Part shown: positions 16,275 to 24,986 of the stretch, piece after piece
How the letters are laid out: every line of letters begins with the position of its first letter
Position numbering within the stretch: position 1 is the first letter of the stretch
Assembly (NCBI RefSeq): GCF_000176175.1
Contig: NZ_ACZP01000014.1
Coordinates: forward strand, 248,001 to 312,000
Direction of reading: 5' to 3'
Length of the DNA: 64,000 nucleotides
Source of the DNA: Vibrio furnissii CIP 102972
GTDB lineage: Bacteria > Pseudomonadota > Gammaproteobacteria > Enterobacterales > Vibrionaceae
Position numbers and translations under genes: made by a program
The notes under the pieces: model-generated
The model's input: the letters and a program-made list of their open reading frames with translations, nothing else
The model's database searches: none
Told to the model about the DNA's origin: nothing

Positions 16275-17094
16275 TACGACGACGTCCGTGAATACGATGA
16301 AGTCCATGAATACAGTGAAGTCCATGAATGCAACGAGATCCGAGAATCGCATTGGCATTCAGTTTACCAACGCCCGTCTGCAATACAACGACAGTGCCAC
16401 ACCCACACTTGCAGGCGTCAATATGACCCTTCCTGCCGGGCAGTGGACCGTCTTATTGGGGCGAAGTGGCTGCGGGAAAACCACCCTGTTGCGTTATCTC
16501 GCCGGTCTGCTCGATGAGCAGGTGATGTGGCAAGGCGAACTGACGACCACAGACGGCATTGCGCTGCACAACCGCATCGCTTACATGGCGCAGCAAGATT
16601 TGTTGTTGCCGTGGCTCAACGTGCTCAACAACGTCTGCCTGAGTTCCCGCTTTTCTCACGCTCGCTCAAATCAAGTTGTTGAGCAACAGCGAGCGATGCA
16701 ATTGCTCGAACAGGTTGGATTAGCTGACTACGCCGATGCCAAACCCGCCCAGCTTTCCGGCGGAATGCGTCAACGCGTGGCACTGGCGCGCACGCTGATG
16801 CAGGACAAACCATTCGTTTTGATGGATGAACCCTTTTCCGCGCTCGATGCGGTGACCCGCCACAAGCTGCAAACCTTATCGGCCACACTGCTCCAAGGAA
16901 AAACCGTCGTCCTGATTACCCACGATCCGCAAGAAGCCGTTCGTCTCGCCAACCAGCTGTATGTGCTGCAAGGTACACCCGCACACGCGCAACATCTGCA
17001 AACGCCAGATTCATTGCCTCCGCGCGTACTGGATGGTGAATGTGCCACCTTGCAACAAGCAATTTTGGATCAACTGGAGAGCGATTATGCGTGA
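16264..17094 (+). CDS. thiZ: thiamin-pyrimidine precursor ABC transporter ATPase
   Basis: Walker A GRSGCGKTT, Q-loop AQQDLLLPWLNVLNNV, signature LSGGMRQRVALARTLM, Walker B FVLMDEPFSALD and ITHDPQEA mark an ABC ATPase of the nitrate/taurine/ThiZ type. It energises ThiX. The start is uncertain: in-frame ATGs occur at 16249, 16264, 16306 and 16324. I chose 16264, which overlaps the thiD stop; the family core begins only at about IGIQFTNARLQYN. The residues between are encoded by four tandem copies of an 18-base unit (16270-16341), giving a repetitive VNTxxS/MNTxxS leader not expected for the family. A start at 16324 would remove most of it. Confidence 0.88.
   Translation: MFVNTTTSVNTMKSMNTVKSMNATRSENRIGIQFTNARLQYNDSATPTLAGVNMTLPAGQWTVLLGRSGCGKTTLLRYLAGLLDEQVMWQGELTTTDGIALHNRIAYMAQQDLLLPWLNVLNNVCLSSRFSHARSNQVVEQQRAMQLLEQVGLADYADAKPAQLSGGMRQRVALARTLMQDKPFVLMDEPFSALDAVTRHKLQTLSATLLQGKTVVLITHDPQEAVRLANQLYVLQGTPAHAQHLQTPDSLPPRVLDGECATLQQAILDQLESDYA
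16270..16341 (+). repeat. 18-bp tandem repeat, four copies, at the start of thiZ
   Basis: Units 16270-16287, 16288-16305, 16306-16323 and 16324-16341 share the pattern RTKAAYRCR...TCC and encode VNTTTS, VNTMKS, MNTVKS and MNATRS. Several units carry their own in-frame ATG or GTG. Confidence 0.85.
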
Positions 17095-17887
17095 GATGAC
17101 TCAATACAACGCCGTCTCGACCCGCATTCGTAAGAAAGAACGAGTCACGCATCCGATGCTACGCGTGGCGATCAGCACGGCGGTCATCTTGGGCTTGTGG
17201 CAACTGATTGTTGTGGCGTTCCAGATGCCAAGCTTCATTTTGCCAGCCCCCGTGGATGTGCTGCATCGATTGGTTTCACGCTACGACGTGTTGCTTGCGC
17301 ACACCTGGGTCACCGCGCAGGAAATCCTGCTGGGGCTTGGGCTTGGCTTGTCGATGGGGTTGCTGTTTGCACTGCAAATGTTGTTGTTCGAACCGCTCAA
17401 ACGTTGGTTACTTCCCTTGCTTATCGCCAGCCAAGCAATTCCGGTGTTTGCTATCGCGCCGGTGCTGATGCTTTGGCTTGGTTACGGCATCGCATCAAAA
17501 GTGGTGATGGCCGCAATCATCATCTTCTTTCCTGTGACGACGTGCTGTTACGACGGTTTACGCAATACCCCAACCGGCTATCTGGATTTGGCCAAAACCA
17601 TGGGGGCGTCGAAATGGCAACTGCTGCGCCACATTCAATTACCTGCGACGCTGCCAACCTTGGCCTCGGGTATCCGTGTCGCGGTGGTGATCGCGCCGAT
17701 TGGCGCAGTCGTCGGCGAGTGGGTCGGCTCAAGCGAAGGTTTGGGGTATCTGATGCTGCAAGCCAACGCGCGTATGATCATCGACGAGATGTTTGCAGCG
17801 CTGTTTATCCTCGCCGTGCTGTCCATCGCACTCTACTTCATCACCGACAAATTATTAAAAACAGCCATCCCCTGGGAAAACAAATAG
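17087..17887 (+). CDS. thiX: thiamin-pyrimidine precursor ABC transporter permease
   Basis: Protein of 266 residues with about six predicted membrane helices and the EAA-type loop DLAKTMGASKWQLLRHIQLPATLP near the middle, typical of the SsuC/TauC/ThiX permease family. The longer upstream frame is an alternative reading through thiZ; the ATG at 17087 overlaps the last codons of thiZ and has a GGAGA site, giving translational coupling. With ThiY and ThiZ it should import HMP or a formylaminopyrimidine breakdown product of thiamin. The next gene starts 24 bases downstream. Confidence 0.92.
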   Translation: MREMTQYNAVSTRIRKKERVTHPMLRVAISTAVILGLWQLIVVAFQMPSFILPAPVDVLHRLVSRYDVLLAHTWVTAQEILLGLGLGLSMGLLFALQMLLFEPLKRWLLPLLIASQAIPVFAIAPVLMLWLGYGIASKVVMAAIIIFFPVTTCCYDGLRNTPTGYLDLAKTMGASKWQLLRHIQLPATLPTLASGIRVAVVIAPIGAVVGEWVGSSEGLGYLMLQANARMIIDEMFAALFILAVLSIALYFITDKLLKTAIPWENK

Positions 17888-17911
17888 GCATAACTTCAAA
17901 GGAATAACGCC

Positions 17912-18865
17912 ATGAATAAAAACAAACTGATGAGCGCAGCCGCGCTGCTTGCTGCCATGATCTCAACGAACGTGATGGCAGCCGAAAAAGAGCTGACGCT
18001 GATGTTAGATTGGTTCGTGAACCCAAACCACGGCCCCATCGTCATTGCCAAAGAGCGTGGCTACTTCAAAGCGCAGGGGCTGAACGTCAACATTCAAGAG
18101 CCGGCCGATCCAAGCACGCCACCGAAACTGGTCGCGGCAGGCAAAGTGGATATGGCAATTTCATACCAGCCCAGCCTGACCATGGATGTCGCAGCCGGGC
18201 TGCCGCTGATTCGCTCAGCAACGCTCATCGCAACCCCACTCAATACCATGATGGTGCTGGACAACGGCAAAAACGATCGCCTTGCGGATCTCAAAGGCAA
18301 GAAGATCGGGATTTCGATTGCGGGAAATGAAGAAGCAACCATCGGCACCATGCTGGCGCAAGAGAACGTGAAATTGTCTGATGTTCAGATCATCAACGTC
18401 GGTTGGGCCCTCTCTTCCGCGCTTGCATCGGGTAAAGTGGACGCCATTTGGGGCGGACTACGTAACTTCGAAACCAACCAACTTGCCTTGGAAGGTTACC
18501 AAGCCAAAGCCTTTTTCCCAGAAGAGCACGGCGTGCCGACCTATGATGAATTAGTTTTCGTTGCAAATGCAAAAACGTACGACAAAGCAGCCATCAAAGC
18601 CTTTAACACCGCACTTGAACAAGCGGTCACGTACATCGTGAACCATCCACAAACCGCTTGGAAAGAGTTCGTCGCCTACGCGCCCGACACGCTAAACAAC
18701 GAACTGAACCAACGCGCTTGGAATGACACACTCACCCGTTTTGCGCTTCGCCCGTCAGCAGTTGATCTGAAACGTTACGACGATTATGCCAAATTCATGT
18801 ACGCACAACACATCATCGACACGCTTCCTAAAGCAAAAGATTACGTCCCGAACTTTGACGAATAA
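17912..18865 (+). CDS. thiY: periplasmic pyrimidine-precursor binding protein (NMT1/THI5-like)
   Basis: Protein of 317 residues with a cleavable signal peptide (about residues 1-24, ending MAA). LDWFVNPNHGPIVIAKERGYF and the PADPSTPPKLVAAGKVDMAISY block are typical of NMT1/THI5-like ThiY proteins, which bind formylaminopyrimidine or HMP and deliver it to ThiX-ThiZ. AGGAATAA precedes the ATG. The gene sits between thiX and tenA, whose product can convert aminopyrimidines to HMP, so the operon looks built for salvage of degraded thiamin (inference from family knowledge). Confidence 0.94.
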   Translation: MNKNKLMSAAALLAAMISTNVMAAEKELTLMLDWFVNPNHGPIVIAKERGYFKAQGLNVNIQEPADPSTPPKLVAAGKVDMAISYQPSLTMDVAAGLPLIRSATLIATPLNTMMVLDNGKNDRLADLKGKKIGISIAGNEEATIGTMLAQENVKLSDVQIINVGWALSSALASGKVDAIWGGLRNFETNQLALEGYQAKAFFPEEHGVPTYDELVFVANAKTYDKAAIKAFNTALEQAVTYIVNHPQTAWKEFVAYAPDTLNNELNQRAWNDTLTRFALRPSAVDLKRYDDYAKFMYAQHIIDTLPKAKDYVPNFDE

Positions 18866-18880
18866 CGAGGCAACCCAGCC

Positions 18881-19573
18881 ATGACATACCAAGATTTGAT
18901 CGACGCTTGCCACGAGGATTGGCAGGCATACACGGAGCATGCTTTCGTGCAGCAATTGGGCAGCGGCACGCTGGCTCAGCCTTGTTTTTTGCATTACCTA
19001 AAACAGGACTTTTTATTTCTAAAACAATACGCTCGCGCCTATGCATTGGCGATTTACAAAGCGCGCACCTTGACTGACATGCGCCGCGCACTGCCAAGTG
19101 TTCACGCGCTGTTGGACTCAGAAATCGCGCATCACGTCACGTACTGTGGTCAATGGGGATTGACGGAATCCGATCTGGAAAATGAAGCAGAAGATTTTGG
19201 CACCGTGGCCTACACACGTTATGTGTTGGATGCAGGAATGACCGGAGATTTGGTTGACCTATACGCCGCATTAGCGCCCTGCTCTATCGGCTATGCCGTG
19301 ATTGGTCAAATGCTGATGGACGATCAAAATACGCTGATCGACGGCAACCCGTACGCCAGTTGGATCACCCTTTATGGCGGTGAAGAGTTCCAGTCTGGCG
19401 TTGCCCAAGGTGCCGCGCACTTTAATGAGCTCTTGGCTGAAATCGACATCAACAGCCAGCGCGGCCAGAACCTCATTCAGGTCTTCAAAACCGCGACGCG
19501 AATGGAAGTTGCATTCTGGCAACAAGGTTTGAACGCTCAGCACTCGTCATCGGAGAATCAACATGCTTACTGA
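18881..19573 (+). CDS. tenA: aminopyrimidine aminohydrolase / thiaminase II
   Basis: Protein of 230 residues. [19 protein letters not shown] near the N terminus, the catalytic cysteine in [12 protein letters not shown] near residue 135, and YGGEEFQ with the conserved glutamate near 205 are TenA hallmarks. TenA hydrolyses aminomethyl-aminopyrimidine from base-degraded thiamin to HMP, the substrate of ThiD. It begins 16 bases after thiY with a GAGG site, and its last codons overlap thiM by 11 bases. Confidence 0.95.
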   Translation: MTYQDLIDACHEDWQAYTEHAFVQQLGSGTLAQPCFLHYLKQDFLFLKQYARAYALAIYKARTLTDMRRALPSVHALLDSEIAHHVTYCGQWGLTESDLENEAEDFGTVAYTRYVLDAGMTGDLVDLYAALAPCSIGYAVIGQMLMDDQNTLIDGNPYASWITLYGGEEFQSGVAQGAAHFNELLAEIDINSQRGQNLIQVFKTATRMEVAFWQQGLNAQHSSSENQHAY

Positions 19574-20357
19574 ACAAATCACGCAAGCCTTGAGCGCAGT
19601 GCGCCAACACAAACCCTTGGTCGTGAACATCACCAATTACGTGGTGATGAACAACACGGCAAACGCGCTGCTTGCGATCGGTGCATCTCCCATCATGGCG
19701 CATTCCCAGCAAGAGATGGCAGAAATGATGTCATTTGCAGGAGCGCTGGTGATCAACATTGGCACGCTCGATAGCGTTTGGACACCCCGCATGCTGTTTG
19801 CCGTCGAACAAGCGAATCTCAACGGGAAAGTCGTCGTCCTTGATCCCGTCGGTTGCGGCGCAAGTACATTGCGCACCGACACCTCCCGCCAAATCGCACG
19901 CTTGGCAGAGAAGCTCATTATTCGAGGGAATGCATCAGAGATCATTGCGCTGGCGGGTGAACAAGCGACAAGTAAAGGGGTCGATGCTTTAGATAGCAGC
20001 GATGCTGCCTTGGGCGCGGCGCAGTGCCTCGTGGCGGAATATGGCGCCAACGTGGTGATTTCTGGCGAGACCGATTATATCGTGACTAAATCGCAGACCA
20101 TCACCCTCAGCAATGGCCATGCGATGATGCCCTACGTCACGGGCATGGGATGTACACTGTCCGCACTCACGGGAGCGTTTGCCGCCATCGGTGACGAAAC
20201 CGGTTTGGCAGCAGCGGCCGTGCTTGGTGTCGCGGGTGAAATCGCCGCGGAACAAGCACGCGGGCCCGGCAGCTTGCAATTCATCTTGTTAGATACCTTG
20301 TATCAACTTGATGAGCACACCTTAGCGAATCGACTCAACATTCAACGTCTTTCTTAA
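19563..20357 (+). CDS. thiM: hydroxyethylthiazole kinase
   Basis: Protein of 264 residues of the ribokinase-like ThiM family. [29 protein letters not shown] at about 18-46 is the family signature. [11 protein letters not shown] and, near the C terminus, [18 protein letters not shown] carry the anion-hole and catalytic cysteine region. It phosphorylates salvaged thiazole alcohol. Start overlaps tenA, with GGAGAA upstream. It is the last gene of the thiamin operon; no thiE (thiamin phosphate synthase) is present here, so the two halves must be joined by an enzyme encoded elsewhere. Confidence 0.96.
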   Translation: MLTEQITQALSAVRQHKPLVVNITNYVVMNNTANALLAIGASPIMAHSQQEMAEMMSFAGALVINIGTLDSVWTPRMLFAVEQANLNGKVVVLDPVGCGASTLRTDTSRQIARLAEKLIIRGNASEIIALAGEQATSKGVDALDSSDAALGAAQCLVAEYGANVVISGETDYIVTKSQTITLSNGHAMMPYVTGMGCTLSALTGAFAAIGDETGLAAAAVLGVAGEIAAEQARGPGSLQFILLDTLYQLDEHTLANRLNIQRLS

Positions 20358-20398
20358 TGAAACGATGAATTGATGAAATAAGTACTGCATCATCTTGA

Positions 20399-20426
20399 GG
20401 AAGGGCGCTCCATCGCCCTTCCTTTT
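20399..20426 (+). terminator. terminator of the thiamin operon
   Basis: Nine-base perfect arms (20399-20407, 20414-20422) around a 6-base loop, followed by TTTT. Confidence 0.85.
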
Positions 20427-20762
20427 ATCATTTCCTCTTTGACCAGCCTCTTGAATACTGGCGACCAGTGAACTGCCAGCGGCTTCGCAAAATCGTATTC
20501 ATATCTCCTTATTTTTTGCCTATTCGTCCAATCCGGCGCTTGGCCGGGGTGTGCGTATTTATCCAACGCACCGCTTGCGTTATGATTGGCGAAAACAAAA
20601 GCAATTAAACAAATACGGACACTGCGCCGAGCCTTTCACGCTTTCATTCCCTCGTTCCAACCTGACGTTTTAACGCGGTTCAATAAAAGTGCCCCTGCGC
20701 TGGTGACGCCTCGCTGCGTGACTGAGAACGGCCGTATCATTGTCTCGTCTGGACTGTCACTC
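20427..20762 (+). other. gap upstream of mdlA
   Basis: About 336 bases with no recognised gene. The mdlA frame stays open back to 20586, but that extension (59 residues) resembles nothing in the family and has no good ribosome site. Presumably promoter DNA of mdlAB; I see no clear motif. Confidence 0.5.
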
Positions 20763-22502
20763 ATGCAATTATTTCAACACCTGAAGTGGTTTTTCCGCCA
20801 GCATCGCTGGACCTATGCGTTGGCGCTCTCGATGCTTTTTGCCGTCGCGATGCTCAACATGGCGGTGCCGTGGTTTATCGGTCACGCGATTGATAAGCTC
20901 TTGGAAACCCGTGATTTTTCTCAAGCAGAATATTACCTGTTTGCCCTTGTTGGCGTCAGTATTCTGGTTTATCTGTTGCGCTACGGCTGGCGTCGCGTGC
21001 TGTTTGGTACGTCTTACCAACTCGGCAATATTCTGCGCGAGCGCTTTTATCATCGCTTACTGCGACAAGGCCAAGCGTTCTATAACCTGCACTCCACGGG
21101 CGACTTAATGGCGCGCGCCACCAACGACATTGATGCGGTGGAAATGGCGGCCGGTGAAGGGATTTTGTCCGGTTTTGATGGCCTGATGACCTTCATTTTG
21201 GTGTTGGTGATGATGTTTGTATTTATCGACTGGCAACTGGCGGTGCTGGCGATTTTGCCTTTCCCGTTTATGGGATATGGCTTCTACAAGCTTTCGAACC
21301 GCATTCACTACCAATTCAAAGACACACTCGATACCTTTTCGACCCTTAACGAACAAGCGCAGCAATCGGTGGCTGGCATTCGCATGATCAAATCCATGGG
21401 TCGCGAAACCATCGAAGCCAACAAATTTGAACAGATTGCCGAACAAGCCGCGCAAACCACGTACAAAGTGCAGCGCTCAGAGGCGCTGTTCGACCCAATC
21501 ATTCAGCTCAGCTTAGGTGCCGCCTTATTGATTGCGCTGCTGGTCGGCGGCTGGCAGATCAGCAACGGCGCCCTCACGGTTGGGCAACTGACCAGTTTCA
21601 CGCTCTATCTTTCTGAGCTGATTTGGCCGATGTACGCGTTCGGCTGGTTGATGAACATTCTGCAACGCGGAAATGCGGCCATTGGCCGTTTGGAAGCGCT
21701 TTTGAACCTGCCCGATTCCATTGACGATCGCGGCACCACTCAGCCCAGCGGCTATGCGCTTGATATCGACCAACTGCGCTTTCAGTACCCAGATACCCAA
21801 CACCCCTCGCTCAACGATATTTCCGTCCGTGTCGATGAGAACCATGTGCTGGGCATCGCCGGTGCCACTGGCGCAGGTAAATCGACCTTGTTGCATTTGC
21901 TGATGCGTTATTGGGAGGCCGAGCAAGGCGCGATCCTCGTGGGCGGCGTGCCGATTCAGTCCATTCCGTTAAGCGAGTTGCGCAGTTTGTATGCGTACGT
22001 GCCGCAGGATGCATTTTTGTTCAGCATGAACATCATGGAAAACATTCGAATCGGGCGCAGCAACGCCACGGATGACGAGGTATACCAAGCCGCTCAACTG
22101 GCCGCGATTCACGACGATATTGAGCAATTCCCTGACGGCTATCAAACGCTGGTTGGCGAACGCGGCGTAACGCTTTCCGGCGGTCAGCGCCAGCGTATTT
22201 CGATTGCGCGCGCTTTGATCAGCCAAGCGCCGATTCTGGTGCTGGATGATGCGCTGTCGGCAGTCGACATCAAAACTGAGAAAGTGATCATCGAACACTT
22301 ACAGCAACGACGCGAGCAAACCCTCATCGTGGTGAGTCATCGCTTATCTGCGATTGAACGTGCCGACAACATTGTGGTGTTGGCACATGGCGAAGTGATT
22401 GAAAAAGGCACGCACCGCGAGCTGATTCGTCAAGATGGTTGGTACGCACGCATGGCCGCTTATCAACAAATGGAGCAAGCTTTGGAGAACGAATTACAAT
22501 GA
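20763..22502 (+). CDS. mdlA: heterodimeric ABC exporter subunit MdlA-like
   Basis: Protein of 579 residues: six membrane helices in the first 300 residues, then a nucleotide-binding domain with Walker A GATGAGKST, signature LSGGQRQRISIARAL and Walker B ILVLDDALSAVD. STGDLMARATNDID and AAGEGIL are shared with E. coli MdlA. The residue after Walker B is Asp rather than the catalytic Glu, as in the degenerate half of heterodimeric exporters; the signature LSGGQ is canonical. Its partner is the next gene, whose ATG overlaps this stop (ATGA). The start at 20763 matches the family N terminus, but its ribosome site is poor, so the exact start is uncertain. Substrate unknown. Confidence 0.88.
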   Translation: MQLFQHLKWFFRQHRWTYALALSMLFAVAMLNMAVPWFIGHAIDKLLETRDFSQAEYYLFALVGVSILVYLLRYGWRRVLFGTSYQLGNILRERFYHRLLRQGQAFYNLHSTGDLMARATNDIDAVEMAAGEGILSGFDGLMTFILVLVMMFVFIDWQLAVLAILPFPFMGYGFYKLSNRIHYQFKDTLDTFSTLNEQAQQSVAGIRMIKSMGRETIEANKFEQIAEQAAQTTYKVQRSEALFDPIIQLSLGAALLIALLVGGWQISNGALTVGQLTSFTLYLSELIWPMYAFGWLMNILQRGNAAIGRLEALLNLPDSIDDRGTTQPSGYALDIDQLRFQYPDTQHPSLNDISVRVDENHVLGIAGATGAGKSTLLHLLMRYWEAEQGAILVGGVPIQSIPLSELRSLYAYVPQDAFLFSMNIMENIRIGRSNATDDEVYQAAQLAAIHDDIEQFPDGYQTLVGERGVTLSGGQRQRISIARALISQAPILVLDDALSAVDIKTEKVIIEHLQQRREQTLIVVSHRLSAIERADNIVVLAHGEVIEKGTHRELIRQDGWYARMAAYQQMEQALENELQ

Positions 22503-24295
22503 GTACCCAACCGACACAAGCCAAAAGCTCCGGCTCACTGAAATTGTTGATGAGCTATGTATTTGCTGAAAAAGCCCTGTTCATCAAAACCTTGCTGTTG
22601 GTGGTCTTGGCCACCGCGTTTGACGTGCTTGGGCCAATGCTGAGCAAAGTGTTCATCGATGAATTCGTCATGCAGGATCATTACCCGCTGTGGCCTGTGG
22701 TGGGCGTGATCAGCCTGTTCGTTTTTTCGGTGCTGATGGGAACCTACCTCAAATACAAGCAGACGCTGCGTTTTCTGGATATTGCATTAAATGCCGTGCT
22801 CGATATTCGTAAGCGATTGTTTAAACACGTGTTGACGCTGCCGGTGTCTTTCTTTGATTACGCGCGTACCGGGCAATTGGTGAGCCGACTGACCAACGAC
22901 ACCGAATCGATCAAAGACATTTACGTGCAGTTTTTGTCGAACATTCTCGCCAACTTGATCATGCTGATCGGGATTTTAACCGCCATGGCCATTTTGGACA
23001 TTCAGCTGATGCTGGTCGCGTTGCTGCTGATCCCGGCGGTGGTGATCCTGATTTATCTTTACCAGAAATTCAGTGTCAAAGCGGTCACCGAAAGCCGTCA
23101 ACTGCGCTCAGACATTAACTCAACCATGAATGAGTCGATCTCTGGCATGACGGTGATTCAAGCCACCAATCAGCAACACGCCAAGCTCGAACAATTTCAA
23201 GCCATCAACCAGGGCTACTACACCACGCGACTAAAATCAGTCACCGTCGGCTCTTTATTACTGCGTCCGGCGATCAACTTGTTGAGCATTTTGGTGCTCG
23301 GCGGAGTGGTGTGGTTCTTTGGTTTGAAAGTGGTGCAAGGCGTGGCCGAAATCGGCGTGCTGTATGCGTATCTGAACTATTTGGGACGCTTTACCGAGCC
23401 CTTGGTTGAGATCACGCAGCGCTTTAGTCTCTACCAGCAAGCCATTGTGGCGGGCGATCGCGTACATGAATTGCTGCAAGAGCCAGCGGCCAATGAAGGC
23501 ACTGCGCGCTGGCATGAGATTTCGCGCGGCGACCTGAGCATTGAGCAACTGACGTTCAGTTATCAAAAAGACAAACCCGTTCTGCACAACATCGATGTCT
23601 CCGTCGATGCGGGGCACTTCTACGCCATCGTCGGCCATACCGGCAGCGGTAAATCGACGCTCCTTAACTTGCTGCTCAATTTCTATCAGCCTCAATCCGG
23701 CAACATTTGCATTGATGGCCATCCCTTGAATGAGTATGACCCGCACACGCTGCGCCAAGGCATTGGCTTTATTCCACAAGAGCCGTTTGTGTTGGCCACC
23801 ACCGTATTCGACAACATCGACATGGGAAGAAATTTGACTCAAGAAGCGGTGGAACGTGCCGCCAAACAGGCGCACCTGCATGACGTGATTTGCGCGATGA
23901 ACGACGGGTATCAAACCGAACTCGGCGAAGGCGGATTGCGCCTCTCGACCGGTCAGCGCCAGCAGTTGATCATCGCCCGCGCGTTAGCCGGATCCCCCAA
24001 AATTCTGCTACTGGATGAAGCGACCGCCAACATCGATAGCGAAACCGAACACGTGGTGCAACGTGCGTTGAATGAACTGCGCGGCAAAGTGACGTTGATT
24101 GTGGTTGCGCACCGCTTGTCGACCATTCATCACGCCGACAAAATTCTGGTACTGGATAAAGGGCAGTTGATCGAGCAAGGCAATCACCAACAGCTGATGA
24201 CTCTCCAGAACGGACGTTACCGCGCGATGTATGAGCTGCAACAACAAGAGCAAATGGTGGCGCAAGCCGAGCAAAGCCGATACGTTTCCGCCTAG
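22499..24295 (+). CDS. mdlB: heterodimeric ABC exporter subunit MdlB-like
   Basis: Protein of 598 residues with six membrane helices and a C-terminal nucleotide-binding domain: Walker A GHTGSGKST, signature LSTGQRQQLIIARAL, Walker B ILLLDEATANID with the catalytic Glu, and H-loop AHRLST. The signature (LSTGQ) deviates from LSGGQ. Combined with the Asp of the partner, this leaves one consensus ATP site (this Walker motif plus the partner signature) and one degenerate site. GGAGAA lies upstream of the ATG, which overlaps the mdlA stop. A repeat tract and a bidirectional hairpin follow the stop. Confidence 0.88.
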   Translation: MSTQPTQAKSSGSLKLLMSYVFAEKALFIKTLLLVVLATAFDVLGPMLSKVFIDEFVMQDHYPLWPVVGVISLFVFSVLMGTYLKYKQTLRFLDIALNAVLDIRKRLFKHVLTLPVSFFDYARTGQLVSRLTNDTESIKDIYVQFLSNILANLIMLIGILTAMAILDIQLMLVALLLIPAVVILIYLYQKFSVKAVTESRQLRSDINSTMNESISGMTVIQATNQQHAKLEQFQAINQGYYTTRLKSVTVGSLLLRPAINLLSILVLGGVVWFFGLKVVQGVAEIGVLYAYLNYLGRFTEPLVEITQRFSLYQQAIVAGDRVHELLQEPAANEGTARWHEISRGDLSIEQLTFSYQKDKPVLHNIDVSVDAGHFYAIVGHTGSGKSTLLNLLLNFYQPQSGNICIDGHPLNEYDPHTLRQGIGFIPQEPFVLATTVFDNIDMGRNLTQEAVERAAKQAHLHDVICAMNDGYQTELGEGGLRLSTGQRQQLIIARALAGSPKILLLDEATANIDSETEHVVQRALNELRGKVTLIVVAHRLSTIHHADKILVLDKGQLIEQGNHQQLMTLQNGRYRAMYELQQQEQMVAQAEQSRYVSA

Positions 24296-24353
24296 CGCTC
24301 TGCTTGATGCTCAAGATGCGTTCAGCGCAGCAAGCAGGGGGAAAACCACATGC

Positions 24354-24453
24354 AGAAGATAGCTTCCCTGCACAGACAATAGCTTCCGCGCATAGAAAAT
24401 CACTTCGCGCATAAGAAATAGATTCCGCGGGTCGAAAATCGTTTCGCGCATAA
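24354..24453 (+). repeat. degenerate 19-21 bp tandem repeats after mdlB
   Basis: Five imperfect units (about 24354-24374, 24375-24394, 24395-24413, 24414-24433, 24434-24452) share the pattern GAAAATNGCTTCCGCGCATA. They lie between the mdlB stop and the terminator hairpin. Confidence 0.75.
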
Positions 24454-24491
24454 AAAAGGCCGCCGAGTGTGCACTCCGCGGCCATTTCTTT
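24453..24491. terminator. bidirectional terminator between mdlB and the DUF3297 gene
   Basis: A 26-base near-perfect palindrome (24458-24483, one mismatch) has an A run on its left and a T-rich stretch on its right, so it can serve both converging genes. Confidence 0.75.
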
Positions 24492-24548
24492 ATTCAGTGC
24501 CAACATCAAGCTGACAGGGCTTCGCCGCCCCATGGGCAGCGACAACCA

Positions 24549-24797
24549 TTATTTGTAGTACGCTTCGACCGTGCCTTTCAGCGTCATCAGCAGCGGTTGA
24601 CCACGACGGTCGAGTGCTTTTGGCGCAGCAACTTTTACCCAGCCTTCGCTGATGCAGTATTCTTCAACATCAGTACGCTCTTTGCCGTTGAAGCGAATGC
24701 CGATTTGGTGCTCAAAGCATTCCGCAACAAAATGTGGGCTGCGAGGATTACCGGCGAGGCGATCGGGTAGTGCTGGTTTTGCAGTCGTGTCGTTCAT
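24549..24797 (-). CDS. DUF3297 family protein
   Basis: Small protein of 82 residues without signal peptide. LPDRLAGNPRSPHFVAECFEH, IGIRFNGKERTDVEEYCISE and LKGTVEAYY match the conserved DUF3297 pattern, a widespread proteobacterial family of unknown function often described as glutathione peroxidase-associated by automatic annotation. The ORF ends just before the shared terminator with mdlB. The ribosome site (GGGTC) is weak. Confidence 0.85.
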   Translation of the reverse strand: MNDTTAKPALPDRLAGNPRSPHFVAECFEHQIGIRFNGKERTDVEEYCISEGWVKVAAPKALDRRGQPLLMTLKGTVEAYYK

Positions 24798-24986
24798 AGT
24801 ATTGACCCAGTGTCATGAAAAAGTGCGCCATTTTAGACAAAGCGCTGCGTAGGCTCAAGCAAACAATCTCGCTTTGTGCGCGCGAATGCGCTTTATCTGA
24901 CACAAATAATAGCGCGGAATGATTGTATCCGACGTCATCTCTGAGCATACTGATGATTCTGTTTCGTTTGGATGACATAGGCAATC

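Noticed and set aside
17197..17907. 236-codon plus-strand frame within thiX
   Set aside because: Second-frame reading of the permease gene; Arg-rich, no membrane helices, while the thiX frame matches the family.
20586..20762. N-terminal extension of mdlA
   Set aside because: The 59 extra residues have no counterpart in the family, and the membrane domain starts at the ATG at 20763.
24354..24453. Possible CRISPR array
   Set aside because: Units of about 20 bases are degenerate and contiguous with no distinct spacers, and no cas gene is nearby.
23258..24545. Long minus-strand frames (218 and 191 codons) over mdlB and its 3' region
   Set aside because: They are antisense to the ABC exporter; Arg/Ser-rich translation and no ribosome site.
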